Origin: Tubiluchus corallicola
Taxonomy: Eukaryota > Priapulida > Priapulimorpha > Priapulimorphida > Tubiluchidae
Assembly (NCBI GenBank): GCA_030141605.1
Contig: JAQGDQ010002463.1
Coordinates: 1-27,594 of the forward strand
Direction of reading: 5' to 3'
Length of the DNA: 27,594 bases
A model generated the notes under the pieces. The model was not told the DNA's origin, ran no database searches, and worked only from the letters and a program-made list of their open reading frames with translations. This document shows, piece by piece, positions 1 to 8,608 of the stretch. The position numbers and the translations under genes are program-made. Position 1 is the first letter of the stretch. Each line of letters starts with the position of its first letter.

Positions 1-271
1 AAATTTTAAAACAGTATCACAATTTTTATTTAATTTTTTATATACTCACCTATTTGTTACATATTATTTTGTTATTATTAGGATAATACTTGTATTCTTT
101 CTTCCAAATTTTTTTTATCATTTCTAAGTTACTTAGTAACAGCATATTGTAAATGGTTTTTTTTATAATTTTAAAGTATTTTGCCTTATTATAAACATAA
201 TAGACAAAATAATCAATATTCTTAGACAGTTAAACTTAATTTTGTTATGATATATAGTGCTTTCTTTATTT

Positions 272-998
272 TTAGTGAGACAATACTTTATCTAAAAATT
301 CTTTAGTTCTTTTGTGCTGTTGATCTTCAAATATATCCTTAGCACTTCCTTTTTCTAATATAACTCCTTCATCCATAAACAAAACTTTTGATGCAACATT
401 CTTTGCAAATCCCATTTCATGTGTAACAATCATCATGGTCATTCCTTCTTCAACAAGCTCACGTATTACATCAAGCACTTCTGTTACCATTTCAGGGTCA
501 AGGGCTGATGTTGGTTCATCAAAGAAGTATTTCAGGTTTCATGGCAAGAGCTCTTGCTATTGCTATTCTTTGCTTTTGACCTCCTGAAAGCTTGCTAGGG
601 TATGTATCTATTTTATCAACTAATCCTACTTTTTTTAATAAATCTATAGCTAAAATTTCAGCATCTTTTCTAGAAATTTGTTTTACTTTCATAGGTGCAA
701 GTGTAATATTTTCTAGTACTGTTTTATGAGGAAAAAGGTTAAAGTGTTGAAAAACCATTCCTACATTTTGTCTTATTTTATTAATGTTTATTTTATCATT
801 AACTATGTTTTTATTATTAATTAGTATAGAACCGATAGTTGGATCTTCCATCAAGTTTATACACCTAAGAAAAGTTGATTTTCCACTTCCTGATGGACCG
901 ATTATTGCTACAGTTTCTCCTTTTCTTATTTCCTCAGTTATACCTTTTAAAACATGTAATTCTCCAAAATTCTTGTGTAAGTTATCTATCTTAATCAC
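272..998 (-). CDS. Polar amino-acid ABC transporter ATP-binding protein, interrupted by a frameshift
   Basis: Cytoplasmic ATPase of a polar amino-acid uptake system (GlnQ/ArtP/HisP family), powering the permease encoded just upstream. The first part (519-998) has Walker [10 protein letters not shown]-loop FQHFNLFPH and signature LSGGQKQR, and ends after MKPEILL. The second part (272-490) resumes in another frame with the H-loop VTHEMGFA and the family C-terminus. Between them the Walker B motif ([13 protein letters not shown]) is readable only across frames; the break lies at the AAA run 521-523 (TTT on the coding strand), where two more bases would restore about 242 aa, the usual family length. 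The start is GTG at 998, overlapping the permease stop (GTGATTAA), so the two are translationally coupled. No substrate-binding protein gene is adjacent. Family is certain; the exact amino acid cannot be told. The frameshift may be a sequencing error. Confidence 0.9.
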
Positions 999-1701
999 TT
1001 TCCTTCATCTTCCTTTCTAAAATTCGCATTAATTTAGTAAAAACTCCCACTAAGATAAAGTATATTAATCCAACTACAACCAAAGGTTCTATACCACGAT
1101 AAACTTGACTAGTTATAATATTAGCAGACCTAAGTAAGTCTACTCCTCCAATAAATCCAACAATTGAAGTCTCTTTTAATAATACAATGAATTCATTAAC
1201 TAATGTAGGTAGTATTCTTTTTATTGCTTGAGGTAGTATAACTTCTTTCATTGCTAATGGATATGACATCCCCAAAGACCTTGCTGCCTCCATCTGACCT
1301 TTAGGAAGTCCCTCTATTCCAGCTCTTATTATCTCTGCAATATATGCAGCGCTATTAACTCCAAAAGCTGTGAACGCAATTATAAATATTGGAGTTCCTT
1401 TTAACTTGCCAACAAATATAACAGAGTTTATAATCATAAGTTGTACTACTACAGGAGTACCCCTTATTAAGTCTATATATATTGTTGCAAAGCTATTTAA
1501 AGGATTAAAATTTTGTAATTTTTTTATTTTTTTAAATGGATAAAAATGTATTATCTTGAATAAAGCTAAGATCATTCCAACAGCTAGTCCTAAGGCAGCA
1601 GCACTTAAGGTTACAAAAAATGAAAAAAACAACCCATTTATAAGTACTTTATATCTTTCTCCTTCAATAAATATAAACTTTAAAGTTTCAAGGTATTCCA
1701 T
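991..1701 (-). CDS. Polar amino-acid ABC transporter permease (HisM/GlnP family)
   Basis: Inner-membrane permease of the same uptake system as the ATPase that overlaps its 3' end. The 236-residue protein has about five hydrophobic segments: near residues 22-50, around the RGTPVVVQL stretch at ~80-98, ~103-125, ~175-195 and ~203-225. It shows the EAA loop that contacts the ATPase (GLPKGQMEAARSLGMS, then LPQAIKRILP). RGTPVVVQ is typical of the His/Glu/Arg/Gln three-TM permease family. ATG at 1701 is preceded by GGAAGGATG on the coding strand, an acceptable ribosome binding site. Only one permease gene is present, so it probably works as a homodimer. Substrate is unknown. Confidence 0.93.
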   Translation of the reverse strand: MEYLETLKFIFIEGERYKVLINGLFFSFFVTLSAAALGLAVGMILALFKIIHFYPFKKIKKLQNFNPLNSFATIYIDLIRGTPVVVQLMIINSVIFVGKLKGTPIFIIAFTAFGVNSAAYIAEIIRAGIEGLPKGQMEAARSLGMSYPLAMKEVILPQAIKRILPTLVNEFIVLLKETSIVGFIGGVDLLRSANIITSQVYRGIEPLVVVGLIYFILVGVFTKLMRILERKMKESD

Positions 1702-2019
1702 ATAACATCATCCTTCCATGTTATTAAAAAAGCCAATTTCTTAAGCTATCTTCATATATTCTAATTTATAAAACCCCCTATGGAATTTATGATAGAGGGT
1801 TTTTATAATCATATGCTCATAGAAATTTATTTCTAATCTTTTCAAATTTTATATACTAATTCAAAGTGATAGTATACTATTTTTAAATAAGTCAAGATAA
1901 ATAAAATTATAATTTAACCTTTTAAAATCGTATATTTATTTTAATAGTCATATTAAAATTATTTTAGTTGATTATCTATAATTTTTCATTTTTCATAATA
2001 TTTTAACTATCACTAAAGG
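1702..2019. other. Non-coding gap between engB and the ABC transporter
   Basis: About 318 bp without a credible gene. It holds the hairpin at 1771-1802 and otherwise very AT-rich sequence. It must contain the promoter of the minus-strand transporter pair if the hairpin terminates engB transcription, but I could not pick out a convincing -35/-10 pair. There is no trace of a substrate-binding protein gene. Confidence 0.6.
1771..1804. terminator. Hairpin between engB and the transporter operon, possible terminator
   Basis: The arms 1771-1781 (AAACCCCCTAT) and 1792-1802 (ATAGAGGGTTT) pair over 11 positions with one C-A mismatch, enclosing a 10-nt loop. A T run follows on the plus strand (1800-1804), and a weaker one (TTTTAT) on the minus strand. 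On the minus strand it lies 216 nt after the engB stop and 70 nt before the permease start. It could therefore end the engB transcript, or act as an attenuator in the transporter leader. Confidence 0.5.
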
Positions 2020-2610
2020 CTAGCTTTTCTTATCTATTAAAGTATTAAAAATATAGTTAATAATAGGTTCTCTCCCCTTCTTTTTTAGCGATGAATGAAA
2101 AAATACATCTTCATTTTCAAATATAAGTTTTTCCCTAATGTTTTTTAGCGATTTAAACCTCTCATTATTAGAAAGCTTGTCAACTTTAGTAAAAATTATA
2201 TAATATTCAATACCATAATACTCTAACCACTCTAACATTGCCATATCTTCTGTACTTGGAGTTCTCCTTATGTCTAGTAGCAAAAAAACAACTTTTTCTC
2301 TTTGAGATGACAGGTAGCTACTTATAATATTCCCCCACTTAGATTTAATATAACTTGGAACTTTTGCAAATCCATAGCCAGGCAAGTCCACAAAATAAAA
2401 ATCACTATTTAGTAAGAAAAAATTTACAAGCTGGGTTCTCCCAGGAGTCTTACTCGTTCTAGCTAAGTTTTTTCTATTAGCTAAATTATTTATCAATGAA
2501 GATTTCCCAACATTTGATCTTCCTATAAAAGCAAACTCTATTTCTTTATTTTCTGGGTAATTAGATGAATCAACTGAAGAAGTTACAAATTCAGATCTAT
2601 ATATGTCCAC
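2020..2610 (-). CDS. engB: Ribosome biogenesis GTP-binding protein EngB (YihA/YsxC)
   Basis: Small GTPase required for assembly of the large ribosomal subunit. The 196-residue protein has the G1 loop GRSNVGKSS (about residues 30-38), the TPGRTQLVNFF switch I, G3 DLPGYGFAK, and G4 TKVDKL, in the order and spacing of the EngB family and at its usual length. The start is GTG at 2610, chosen because AAGGAG lies a few bases upstream on the coding strand; an ATG-only rule would miss it. It sits 18 nt after the stop of the lipoprotein gene, so the two are probably co-transcribed. No frame damage is seen. Confidence 0.96.
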   Translation of the reverse strand: MDIYRSEFVTSSVDSSNYPENKEIEFAFIGRSNVGKSSLINNLANRKNLARTSKTPGRTQLVNFFLLNSDFYFVDLPGYGFAKVPSYIKSKWGNIISSYLSSQREKVVFLLLDIRRTPSTEDMAMLEWLEYYGIEYYIIFTKVDKLSNNERFKSLKNIREKLIFENEDVFFHSSLKKKGREPIINYIFNTLIDKKS

Positions 2611-2628
2611 TGTGTCTCCTTAATTTTA

Positions 2629-3240
2629 CTATAGGCTTTTTTTACTAACTGTGTCTATAAACCAGTTGTTGTCTATCTTTTGTAGTGTTATCACTCCGTC
2701 TACAGCATCATGCGGAATAGATGCAGGATTTATTTTTTCTTTTAAAACTATCATAATATCTCTAATATATGCATCCTGTACATAAAGATTTGTCATATCT
2801 TCGTTTTCGTATTCTGAAAATAATTCCTTTGCAATACTATGAGTATGTTCATTTATTACTTTTTCAATAGCTTTTTCATCTGGCATTGAAATAACAACAT
2901 CCATAGTAGCATTTTTCCTTCCTATATTACTATTTAAAATGCTATAAGTTGAAGCAGAAAATATGTGCGAAAAAGTATTTTGTATTTCATCTTTAGTCTC
3001 ATCTGTTATAACATTAGCAGACACTTTTTCATACATTTTTAATACATCTAAAAAACCTAAAGAGCTACTTTCTGTTACATATTCAGATAAAGCATCTGAA
3101 TCAAAAGATATTACATTTGAAAAAAAACTTTCAAATGTGTTTACAGCACCATTAGTATTAGATGTATTTTTAACTGAAGTATAGCTACATGAATAAAATA
3201 ATAAAATAGTAAAAAGAGTAAGAATTTTAGAAATTTTCAT
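2629..3240 (-). CDS. Putative lipoprotein with a DUF4878/DUF5105-like fold, function unknown
   Basis: 203-residue predicted lipoprotein. A basic start and hydrophobic core (ISKILTLFTILLF) lead to a lipobox ending at the Cys of FYSC near residue 18, so signal peptidase II processing and membrane anchoring are expected. The rest is hydrophilic alpha/beta sequence with no catalytic motif I recognise. Its middle (STYSILN followed by a beta-rich TMDVVISMP stretch, then a helix and a final QKIDNNWFID strand) resembles the secreted protein at 21515-22075, suggesting paralogues, perhaps of a small NTF2-like type; this fold is a guess. ATG at 3240 follows a textbook AGGAGG. It precedes engB in the same direction; the link may be only positional. 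Confidence 0.82.
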   Translation of the reverse strand: MKISKILTLFTILLFYSCSYTSVKNTSNTNGAVNTFESFFSNVISFDSDALSEYVTESSSLGFLDVLKMYEKVSANVITDETKDEIQNTFSHIFSASTYSILNSNIGRKNATMDVVISMPDEKAIEKVINEHTHSIAKELFSEYENEDMTNLYVQDAYIRDIMIVLKEKINPASIPHDAVDGVITLQKIDNNWFIDTVSKKSL

Positions 3241-3310
3241 TTAAATTGTCCTCCTGTGCAGATAACTTTTATATAATATTGAATTAAATTATACCATAGT
3301 AAAAATGATT

Positions 3311-3340
3311 TTACAATAAAACAACATAATATGCTATAAT
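3311..3340 (+). promoter_or_regulatory. Promoter for the FAD oxidoreductase gene
   Basis: A -35-like TTACAA at 3311-3316 and an extended -10, TGC then TATAAT at 3332-3340, are separated by 18 nt from -35 to TATAAT. They stand 34 bp before the TTG start at 3375. The same TGCTATAAT string recurs ahead of other genes in this window. Confidence 0.65.
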
Positions 3341-3374
3341 TTAAAAAAATTAATTTAAAAATTAAGGAGTTACT

Positions 3375-4954
3375 TTGAAAATAAAGATAAGCAATATAAG
3401 AATTACCCCAAATGAAAATCAAGAAATAGCTATTGAAAGTAAACTAAAAAAACTTGGCTTAAATAAAAAGAACATAAAAAACATAAGTTACTTAAAAAAA
3501 TCTATTGATAGCAGAAATAAATTAAGGGTAACAATCATATATCAAATTTTAGTAGAAACAACTGAAAACATAAATATTAACAAAAATAAAAATATCTCTT
3601 TATATGAAGATACTAGGCAGGAAAGGTATGTCTCTAAAAATATAAAAGGTCAAATAGTAGTTGTAGGTACTGGACCTGCAGGACTATTTGCAAGCTTAAC
3701 ACTTGTAAAGCTAGGATATAAACCTATCATTATAGAAAGAGGAGAGAAAATAGAAAACAGAGTAAAAACTATAAAAAGATTTCAAAAAAATCTAAATTTA
3801 AATAGTGAATCAAATATACAATTTGGAGAAGGAGGAGCAGGGACATTTTCAGATGGTAAACTGACAACAGGAATAAAAAGTGGATATATAAATGAAATTT
3901 TTGAAGAATTATATGAAAATGGTGCAGGAAAGGAGATTCTTTATCATTATAAACCACATATGGTACAGATATTTTAAGAAAAGTTGTTAAAAATATAAGA
4001 GAAAAAATAATAACTTTAGGTGGAACATTTTTATTTAACACAAAATTAAAAAATATAAATATAGGAAATAATGCCATAAAATCAATTATTATAGAAAAAA
4101 ATAATATTGAGTCATCTATCAGTGTAGATCATTTATTGCTTTGTATAGGTCATAGTGCTAGAGATACATATAAAATGTTAAATAAAAAAGGACTATTAAT
4201 GGAGTCAAAGGATTTTGCTGTAGGAACTAGATTAGAACACTACAGAAGCAGTATAGATGAGATGCAATATGGTGATTATAGCGGAAATAAAGAGCTTGGG
4301 GCATCAAGTTATCATTTCACTTACAATAACAAAAATGAAGGTAGAGGGGTATTTAGCTTTTGTATGTGTCCTGGGGGAGAAGTAATTAATGCTACTTCTG
4401 CAGAAGGCAGGAATTTAGTAAATGGAATGAGTTATTCAAAAAGAAATGGCGAGTTTTCTAATGCAGCTATAGTGGTTGGTGTGAAGAAAAAAGACTTTGG
4501 AGATAATATTTTTTCAGGAATGGATTTTCAAGATGAGTTGGAAAAAAAAAGCTATCGCATAATAAAAAATTATGGTGCCTTATATCAAAATCTATTTGAC
4601 TATACTAGGAATAAAACTAGTAAAAAAATACATCATAGCAGCTATAAGATGCCTCTTTATTCCTATAATTTAAATAATTTTTTCCCAAAAACCATAAATG
4701 ATAATATGCTAAAAGCATTCAATTATTGGTCTAAGAACAAATTGTTCATATCCAAAAATGCATGGCTTATTGCTCCAGAAACAAGAACCTCTTCTCCTAT
4801 AAGAATACTTCGTAATAAATCTGGAGAATCAGTTAACATAAAATATATTTATCCAATTGGAGAAGGAGCTGGTTATGCTGGAGGAATAATAAGTTCAGCT
4901 GTTGACGCAATAAAGGTTGTTCACAATAATTTTGCAGTAAGATATTCTAAATAG
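3375..4954 (+). CDS. Uncharacterised FAD-dependent oxidoreductase (COG2509-like), interrupted by a frameshift
   Basis: Predicted cytoplasmic flavoprotein of about 526 residues once one missing base is allowed for. The N-terminal ~85 residues form a small basic domain. A dinucleotide-binding motif VVVGTGPAGLFAS follows at about residue 95, and an E-R-G-x-x-x-x-R stretch ends the second beta strand. FGEGGAGTFSDGKLTTG is typical of this family. The second part includes LLLCIGHSARDTY, ETRTSSPIRI and the C-terminal FAD contact YPIGEGAGYAGGI. The frame breaks at 3961-3962: adding one A after CATAT reads K-P-H-I-G-T-D-I-L and joins both halves. Translation starts at TTG 3375, supported by AAGGAG at 3364-3369. 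The substrate is unknown for the family. The break may be a sequencing error. Confidence 0.88.
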
Positions 4955-4988
4955 ATATATTAATTTTATATATTAAATTATATATCTA
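4952..4988. terminator. AT-rich palindrome between convergent genes, possible bidirectional terminator
   Basis: TAGATATAT at 4952-4960 is exactly complementary to ATATATCTA at 4980-4988, with a 19-nt AT-rich loop that can pair further. The two arms contain the stop codons of the convergent genes on either side. It has no GC core, so termination strength is doubtful. Confidence 0.35.
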
Positions 4989-5573
4989 TAACTCACTGTA
5001 TTTGTCGTAAAAAACTATTTTTTCCATAGTTTTTTTATCTCTAAAATGAAGATTTGTTTTGGGATATCCAAATGCTATAATTTCAGAAACAAAGCAGTTT
5101 TTAGGTAGATTTACTAGCTTAGAAGTTTTTTCTACATCAAAATAGGAAATCCATGTAGAATACACGCCGTGCTCAAGGGCAACAAGGCTCATCTGAGTAC
5201 CAGGTATTTTACTTTGGTGTTCTTCTAAGTTTAAAAACATAAAAAGATCTCTATTCATAATTTTTATGCTTGTTTCATATTCAGGAAAGCGCTTCATTTG
5301 AGTTTTCCTACCACCTTTCTCATCTTCTATAGCTGTAACGCAAAGAAGAATAAGTAGTGGAGATGTTTTTATCCAATTTTGATTATACGATAACTCAGCT
5401 ATTTTATTAATTATACTTTTTTCTCTAATTACTCCAAATTTCCATGGTTGTTCATTTTTTCCTGATGGAGATAGCCTGCCTACTTCTAATATTTCATTTA
5501 AAACTTTGTCAGGTATTCTTCTATCTCTAAAGTTTCTTACACTACACCTTTTTCTTATTAAATCTAGTACCAT
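4986..5573 (-). CDS. Nitroreductase-family protein (FMN-dependent)
   Basis: Predicted FMN-dependent NAD(P)H oxidoreductase of the nitroreductase superfamily; the natural substrate is not predictable. The N-terminal FMN-binding signature is clear: LIRKRCSVRNFRDRRIPD followed by GRLSPSGKNEQPWKF. The middle has ALEHGVYSTWIS, matching the family's AxxxGLgtcWig flavin-site segment, and the C-terminus has IAFGYPK. I place the start at ATG 5573 (195 aa). The frame is open to 5609, but that upstream ATG has no ribosome binding site, whereas AAAGGGGTGGGG sits directly before 5573. It is a single gene, convergent with the FAD oxidoreductase and divergent from the cysteine-rich protein at 5827. The 610-base region between residues is intact in frame. 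Confidence 0.9.
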   Translation of the reverse strand: MVLDLIRKRCSVRNFRDRRIPDKVLNEILEVGRLSPSGKNEQPWKFGVIREKSIINKIAELSYNQNWIKTSPLLILLCVTAIEDEKGGRKTQMKRFPEYETSIKIMNRDLFMFLNLEEHQSKIPGTQMSLVALEHGVYSTWISYFDVEKTSKLVNLPKNCFVSEIIAFGYPKTNLHFRDKKTMEKIVFYDKYSEL

Positions 5574-5635
5574 ACCCCACCCCTTTAGCTTATTTAATAA
5601 TATATGCATAACATACTTAAAATATTGAAAAAATT

Positions 5636-5665
5636 TTGACTTTTGTTTAAATTATATACTATAAT
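5636..5665 (+). promoter_or_regulatory. Strong sigma-70-type promoter for the C_GCAxxG_C_C gene
   Basis: TTGACT (5636-5641) and TATAAT (5660-5665) are separated by 18 bp. This is the best promoter match in the window. It would give a leader of about 155 nt ahead of the gene at 5827. The leader contains the inverted repeat AGTAA-CGT-TTACT near 5760-5772, a possible operator. Confidence 0.7.
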
Positions 5666-5826
5666 TATAATGGAAAAATAGAAATAAAATCAATAATTTT
5701 TATTAAATTTTATTATAAAATAAATTAATTACCCTAAATCATTAATTAAGCAAAATTGTAGTAACGTTTACTTTAACTTATTCTAACTACAAAACAAACT
5801 TAATAAGCATTAAATAAGGAGAAAAA

Positions 5827-6234
5827 ATGACAATAGTCAAATGGATAAAAAATGTAAATAAATCAAAACTAGATTTAAATTGTTCAGAAAAGATATTATA
5901 CGGTGCAAATGAATCCTACAATTTAGGTTTGTCAAAAAATATACTTAAAATCGCAGCAGGATTTGGCGGAGGAATGGGAATTGAAGATACTTGTGGAATA
6001 ATAACAGGCGGAGTAATGGCTCTTAGTTTAGCTTTTGTTGAAAATGTTGGTCATGGATCAAATATAAAAGAATACACAAGAAGATTTATAAATGAATTTA
6101 AAGATAATATGGAAAACTCCATAACTTGTGATGTTTTGAAAGATAAATATTATACAGAAGAAAAAAAATGTGATGACTTAATTTTAAAAGGAGCAGAAAT
6201 TTTAGATAAAATATTTCAAGAAAATAAATTATAA
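5827..6234 (+). CDS. C_GCAxxG_C_C family probable redox protein
   Basis: 135-residue cytoplasmic protein of the family named for its conserved cysteines; members are thought to bind a metal or Fe-S cofactor or act in redox, but no reaction is established. Visible are a first Cys in NCSEKIL near residue 20, the glycine-rich core GFGGGMGIEDTCGIITGG, and two C-terminal cysteines (ITCDVL and KKCDDLI), about the usual family length. The family-name segment is somewhat divergent here: CG-IITGG where CGAxTGG is common. ATG follows AAGGAG at a good distance. It is monocistronic: an upstream strong promoter and downstream hairpins frame it. Confidence 0.8.
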   Translation: MTIVKWIKNVNKSKLDLNCSEKILYGANESYNLGLSKNILKIAAGFGGGMGIEDTCGIITGGVMALSLAFVENVGHGSNIKEYTRRFINEFKDNMENSITCDVLKDKYYTEEKKCDDLILKGAEILDKIFQENKL

Positions 6235-6255
6235 CTACCTTTAAATATTTTGTAA

Positions 6256-6282
6256 ATCTTATAAAGGGCAACTTTATAAGAT
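6256..6282 (+). terminator. Perfect 11-bp hairpin downstream of the C_GCAxxG gene
   Basis: ATCTTATAAAG (6256-6266) pairs exactly with CTTTATAAGAT (6272-6282) around the loop GGCAA. It lies 21 nt after the stop codon. The following sequence is CATTTTATT, a poor T tail, so it may protect the mRNA 3' end or be a weak terminator ahead of the better one at 6334. Confidence 0.5.
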
Positions 6283-6333
6283 CATTTTATTAAAATTAAA
6301 TTCCAGATGTTGTTATAAGTTTAATCTTTTTAC

Positions 6334-6359
6334 AGAGATCATTTTGATCTCTTTTTTTA
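6334..6359 (+). terminator. Rho-independent terminator
   Basis: AGAGATC (6334-6340) and GATCTCT (6346-6352) enclose the loop ATTTT and are followed by a run of eight Ts (6352-6359). It closes the transcript of the gene at 5827, about 100 nt downstream of the stop. Confidence 0.85.
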
Positions 6360-6847
6360 TTTTTAACGTTATTAGCCTACAGCTACTTTATCAACATTTT
6401 ATTTTATTACAATTTTGCTTTATATCCATATCTTAAATAACAAAATCTATATTACGTTTGTGATAAATATTTTATTTATTTTAACTTATAGGTTTATATA
6501 TTATTTTAACGTTATAATTACTTTTCAATAGTAAATACTTATTCTTAGTTTATTTTAATTATTTAATCTCTAAACAATTTTTTATATGTTATCATTTTTT
6601 TTAATCTTATTGTTTTATTATCACTTAGTATTTTACTTATTTTACATATATTTGGTAATAACATACTTCTTTAAAAATATTGCTATAATCAAAGAAATCT
6701 CTTTAACATATAACTACAAGAATCAAAATTTTAAATTTATTTTATAAAAAAATATCTATCTATATACTTAATAAAGTATGATTATTTAATATAATGCTAT
6801 AATACTTAATATATGTATACATATTAATTAAATTAAAGGATGCTGGC

Positions 6848-6876
6848 TTGCTCAAATATACATCAGTTGCTATAAT
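6848..6876 (+). promoter_or_regulatory. Promoter of the barrel/ABC/LolA-like operon
   Basis: TTGCTC (6848-6853), a 17-bp spacer and TATAAT (6871-6876). TGC directly before the hexamer makes it an extended -10. It lies 66 bp upstream of the first start codon of the five-gene operon. Confidence 0.7.
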
Positions 6877-6942
6877 TTAAATATATAACATTAAAAGTTG
6901 ATAAAAGTAACTAATGAAGAGTTATAAGAAGGTGTGTTCCTT

Positions 6943-7908
6943 ATGAAGAAACAAATAATAATGTTATTAATGCTTTTTACTTTTAATATAAAATATAGTT
7001 TTGGAGAATTCGATATAGTAGGTGAGTTTAATGGAAGCTATAGGTTTCAAAATAGCAAGGACAATGTATTTGATTACGACTATATTTTTTCAGGAGAGTA
7101 TTATAATAAAAATCTCTATAGTAACATTGCCTTAAATCTTACAGATGATAATGATAAATTTCTAGAGATAGACAAGCTATTTGTAGAATTATACAAAGAT
7201 GACCTCATAGCAACGGTAGGTAGACAACCTATTTATTGGGGGAGTTCGTATATATTTAACGGAGCAAATATATTTAACCCTATAGATTTAGAAAAGCCTG
7301 AGGAAGAAAAAAATGGCACTGACGCTTTAACACTGAGATACGATATTAATGATACTTCAAGGTTAGAGGGACTTTTATTTAAAAATGATGAAGTTGACGA
7401 TAACTTTGGTTTTAGATATACATTTTTAGTAGATCAATTTGAGTTTATGGCTAATTACTTTAATTATAAAAGTTTTGATAAAGAGAAGGTAAAGAATAAT
7501 GATGTTGTATTGGAATTTAAAGGAGATGTAGGAGTAGGACTTTGGGGGCAGTACGTATATAGAGATAGAAATGGTGAAGTATATGACACTTACGTTTTAG
7601 GAAGCGACTATAGTTTTTCAATAAAGGATAAACCTTTGTATACCTTAGTAGAAGGAATGTATAACCATAAAACAAAAGATAAAAATTTGTATGTAACTTA
7701 TCAATATCAATTATTTGATTATATAAGTTTTTCTCAAAGTGCTTTACTTGATACAAAAGATTCGTATTTTATTAATTCAAATATAGAATATCAATATAAT
7801 GATAATACAACACTTGAATTTGGATATAATTACTATAATAATTTTAATAATAGAGTAGATAATGACATAGAAGATGAAATATATGTAAAAATGAATACTT
7901 TTTTTTAG
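6943..7908 (+). CDS. Outer-membrane beta-barrel protein, DUF1302/porin-like
   Basis: Predicted outer-membrane barrel of about 321 residues. A signal peptide (KKQIIMLLMLFTFNI, cleavage likely after SFG) is followed by alternating polar/aromatic strands rich in Tyr, Asp and Asn. VGRQPIYWGSSYIFNGANIF is close to the GRQ-x-x-x-WG motif of DUF1302- and alginate-export-type barrels, which often accompany transporters of hydrophobic or lipidic cargo. The last residue is Phe (KMNTFF), as expected of a beta-signal recognised by the BAM machinery. I start at ATG 6943 because AAGGTG lies 8 nt upstream; the in-frame GTG at 6934 overlaps that site. It is the first gene of a co-directional run with an ABC ATPase, two permeases and a LolA-like protein, suggesting the outer-membrane terminus of one envelope route. 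Confidence 0.82.
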   Translation: MKKQIIMLLMLFTFNIKYSFGEFDIVGEFNGSYRFQNSKDNVFDYDYIFSGEYYNKNLYSNIALNLTDDNDKFLEIDKLFVELYKDDLIATVGRQPIYWGSSYIFNGANIFNPIDLEKPEEEKNGTDALTLRYDINDTSRLEGLLFKNDEVDDNFGFRYTFLVDQFEFMANYFNYKSFDKEKVKNNDVVLEFKGDVGVGLWGQYVYRDRNGEVYDTYVLGSDYSFSIKDKPLYTLVEGMYNHKTKDKNLYVTYQYQLFDYISFSQSALLDTKDSYFINSNIEYQYNDNTTLEFGYNYYNNFNNRVDNDIEDEIYVKMNTFF

Positions 7909-7926
7909 AATTTTTTTGGAGGAAAA

Positions 7927-8607
7927 ATGGCTATTGTATTATTAGAGAAAGTAGTGAAAAATTATAAGAGCTACAAAATAATAGTACCAGCAATAAAAAA
8001 CATAGATTTGACAATAAGTAAAGGTGAATTTTCAGTACTAGCAGGGCCTTCAGGATCAGGAAAAACAACACTTCTAAATATAATAGGGGCTATGGACAAA
8101 ATAACCTCAGGTAAAGTTGTAGTGGATAATAAAGACATATCAATACTTTCTAGAAAAGAAGCAGCTATTTTTAGAAGGGATAAAATAGGGTTTATTTTTC
8201 AAAGTTTTAATTTAATTCCAGTATTAAGTGTTTATGAAAATATAGAATTTTCTCTTGATTTGTTAAAAAAGTATAATAAAAAAGAGAAAAAGGCAAAAGT
8301 GGATTTTATTTTAAAAGAACTTGGTATATATGAATTAAGAAATAGAAAACCTTCAGAAATTTCAGGAGGACAGAAGCAAAGAGTGGCAGTGGGGAGAGCT
8401 TTAATAAAAAAACCTACCCTCATATTAGCTGATGAGCCTACAGCAAATCTTGATAGTAAAACAGGTGAAGGTATATTGGATCTAATGAAAGAACTAAATG
8501 AAAATTATAATATAACTTTTATTTTTTCATCTCATGATACCAAAATAATAGAAAGAGCAGAAAGAGTTATAAAATTGAAAGATGGAATGTTGGAAGAAGG
8601 AGAATAA
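7927..8607 (+). CDS. ABC transporter ATP-binding protein, LolD/MacB-type
   Basis: Cytoplasmic ATPase of 226 residues for the two FtsX-type permeases that follow. It has Walker A GPSGSGKTT (about residues 39-47), Q-loop FQSFNLIPVL, signature ISGGQKQR, Walker B LILADEPTANLD, and H-loop SSHD. FQSFNLIPVLSVYENIEF is characteristic of the LolD/MacB/FtsE subfamily, which drives mechanotransmission rather than classic import. ATG follows GGAGG and lies 18 nt after the barrel gene; the stop is one base before the next start. Whether the load is lipoprotein, lipid or another amphipath cannot be read from the ATPase. Confidence 0.92.
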   Translation: MAIVLLEKVVKNYKSYKIIVPAIKNIDLTISKGEFSVLAGPSGSGKTTLLNIIGAMDKITSGKVVVDNKDISILSRKEAAIFRRDKIGFIFQSFNLIPVLSVYENIEFSLDLLKKYNKKEKKAKVDFILKELGIYELRNRKPSEISGGQKQRVAVGRALIKKPTLILADEPTANLDSKTGEGILDLMKELNENYNITFIFSSHDTKIIERAERVIKLKDGMLEEGE

Positions 8608-8608
8608 C

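Larger units (their letters stand above)
6235..6942. other. Long non-coding region with hairpins and promoters
   Basis: About 700 bp without a credible reading frame on either strand. It contains a perfect 11-bp hairpin at 6256-6282, a terminator at 6334-6359, and TGCTATAAT-type -10 elements near 6795 and 6868. The middle (6360-6780) is extremely AT-rich with short repeats such as TTTTAACGTTAT (two copies, near 6360 and 6505). No pseudogene was recognised. A small RNA is possible but unproven. Confidence 0.6.

Noticed and set aside
127-139. Palindrome GTTAC-TTA-GTAAC in the left end as an operator or attachment site
   Set aside because: Isolated short palindrome in very AT-rich DNA with no gene start nearby; chance is enough. 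The rest of 1-271 shows nothing.
6934-6942. GTG at 6934 as start of the DUF1302-like barrel gene
   Set aside because: It overlaps the AAGGTG ribosome binding site that is well placed for ATG 6943.
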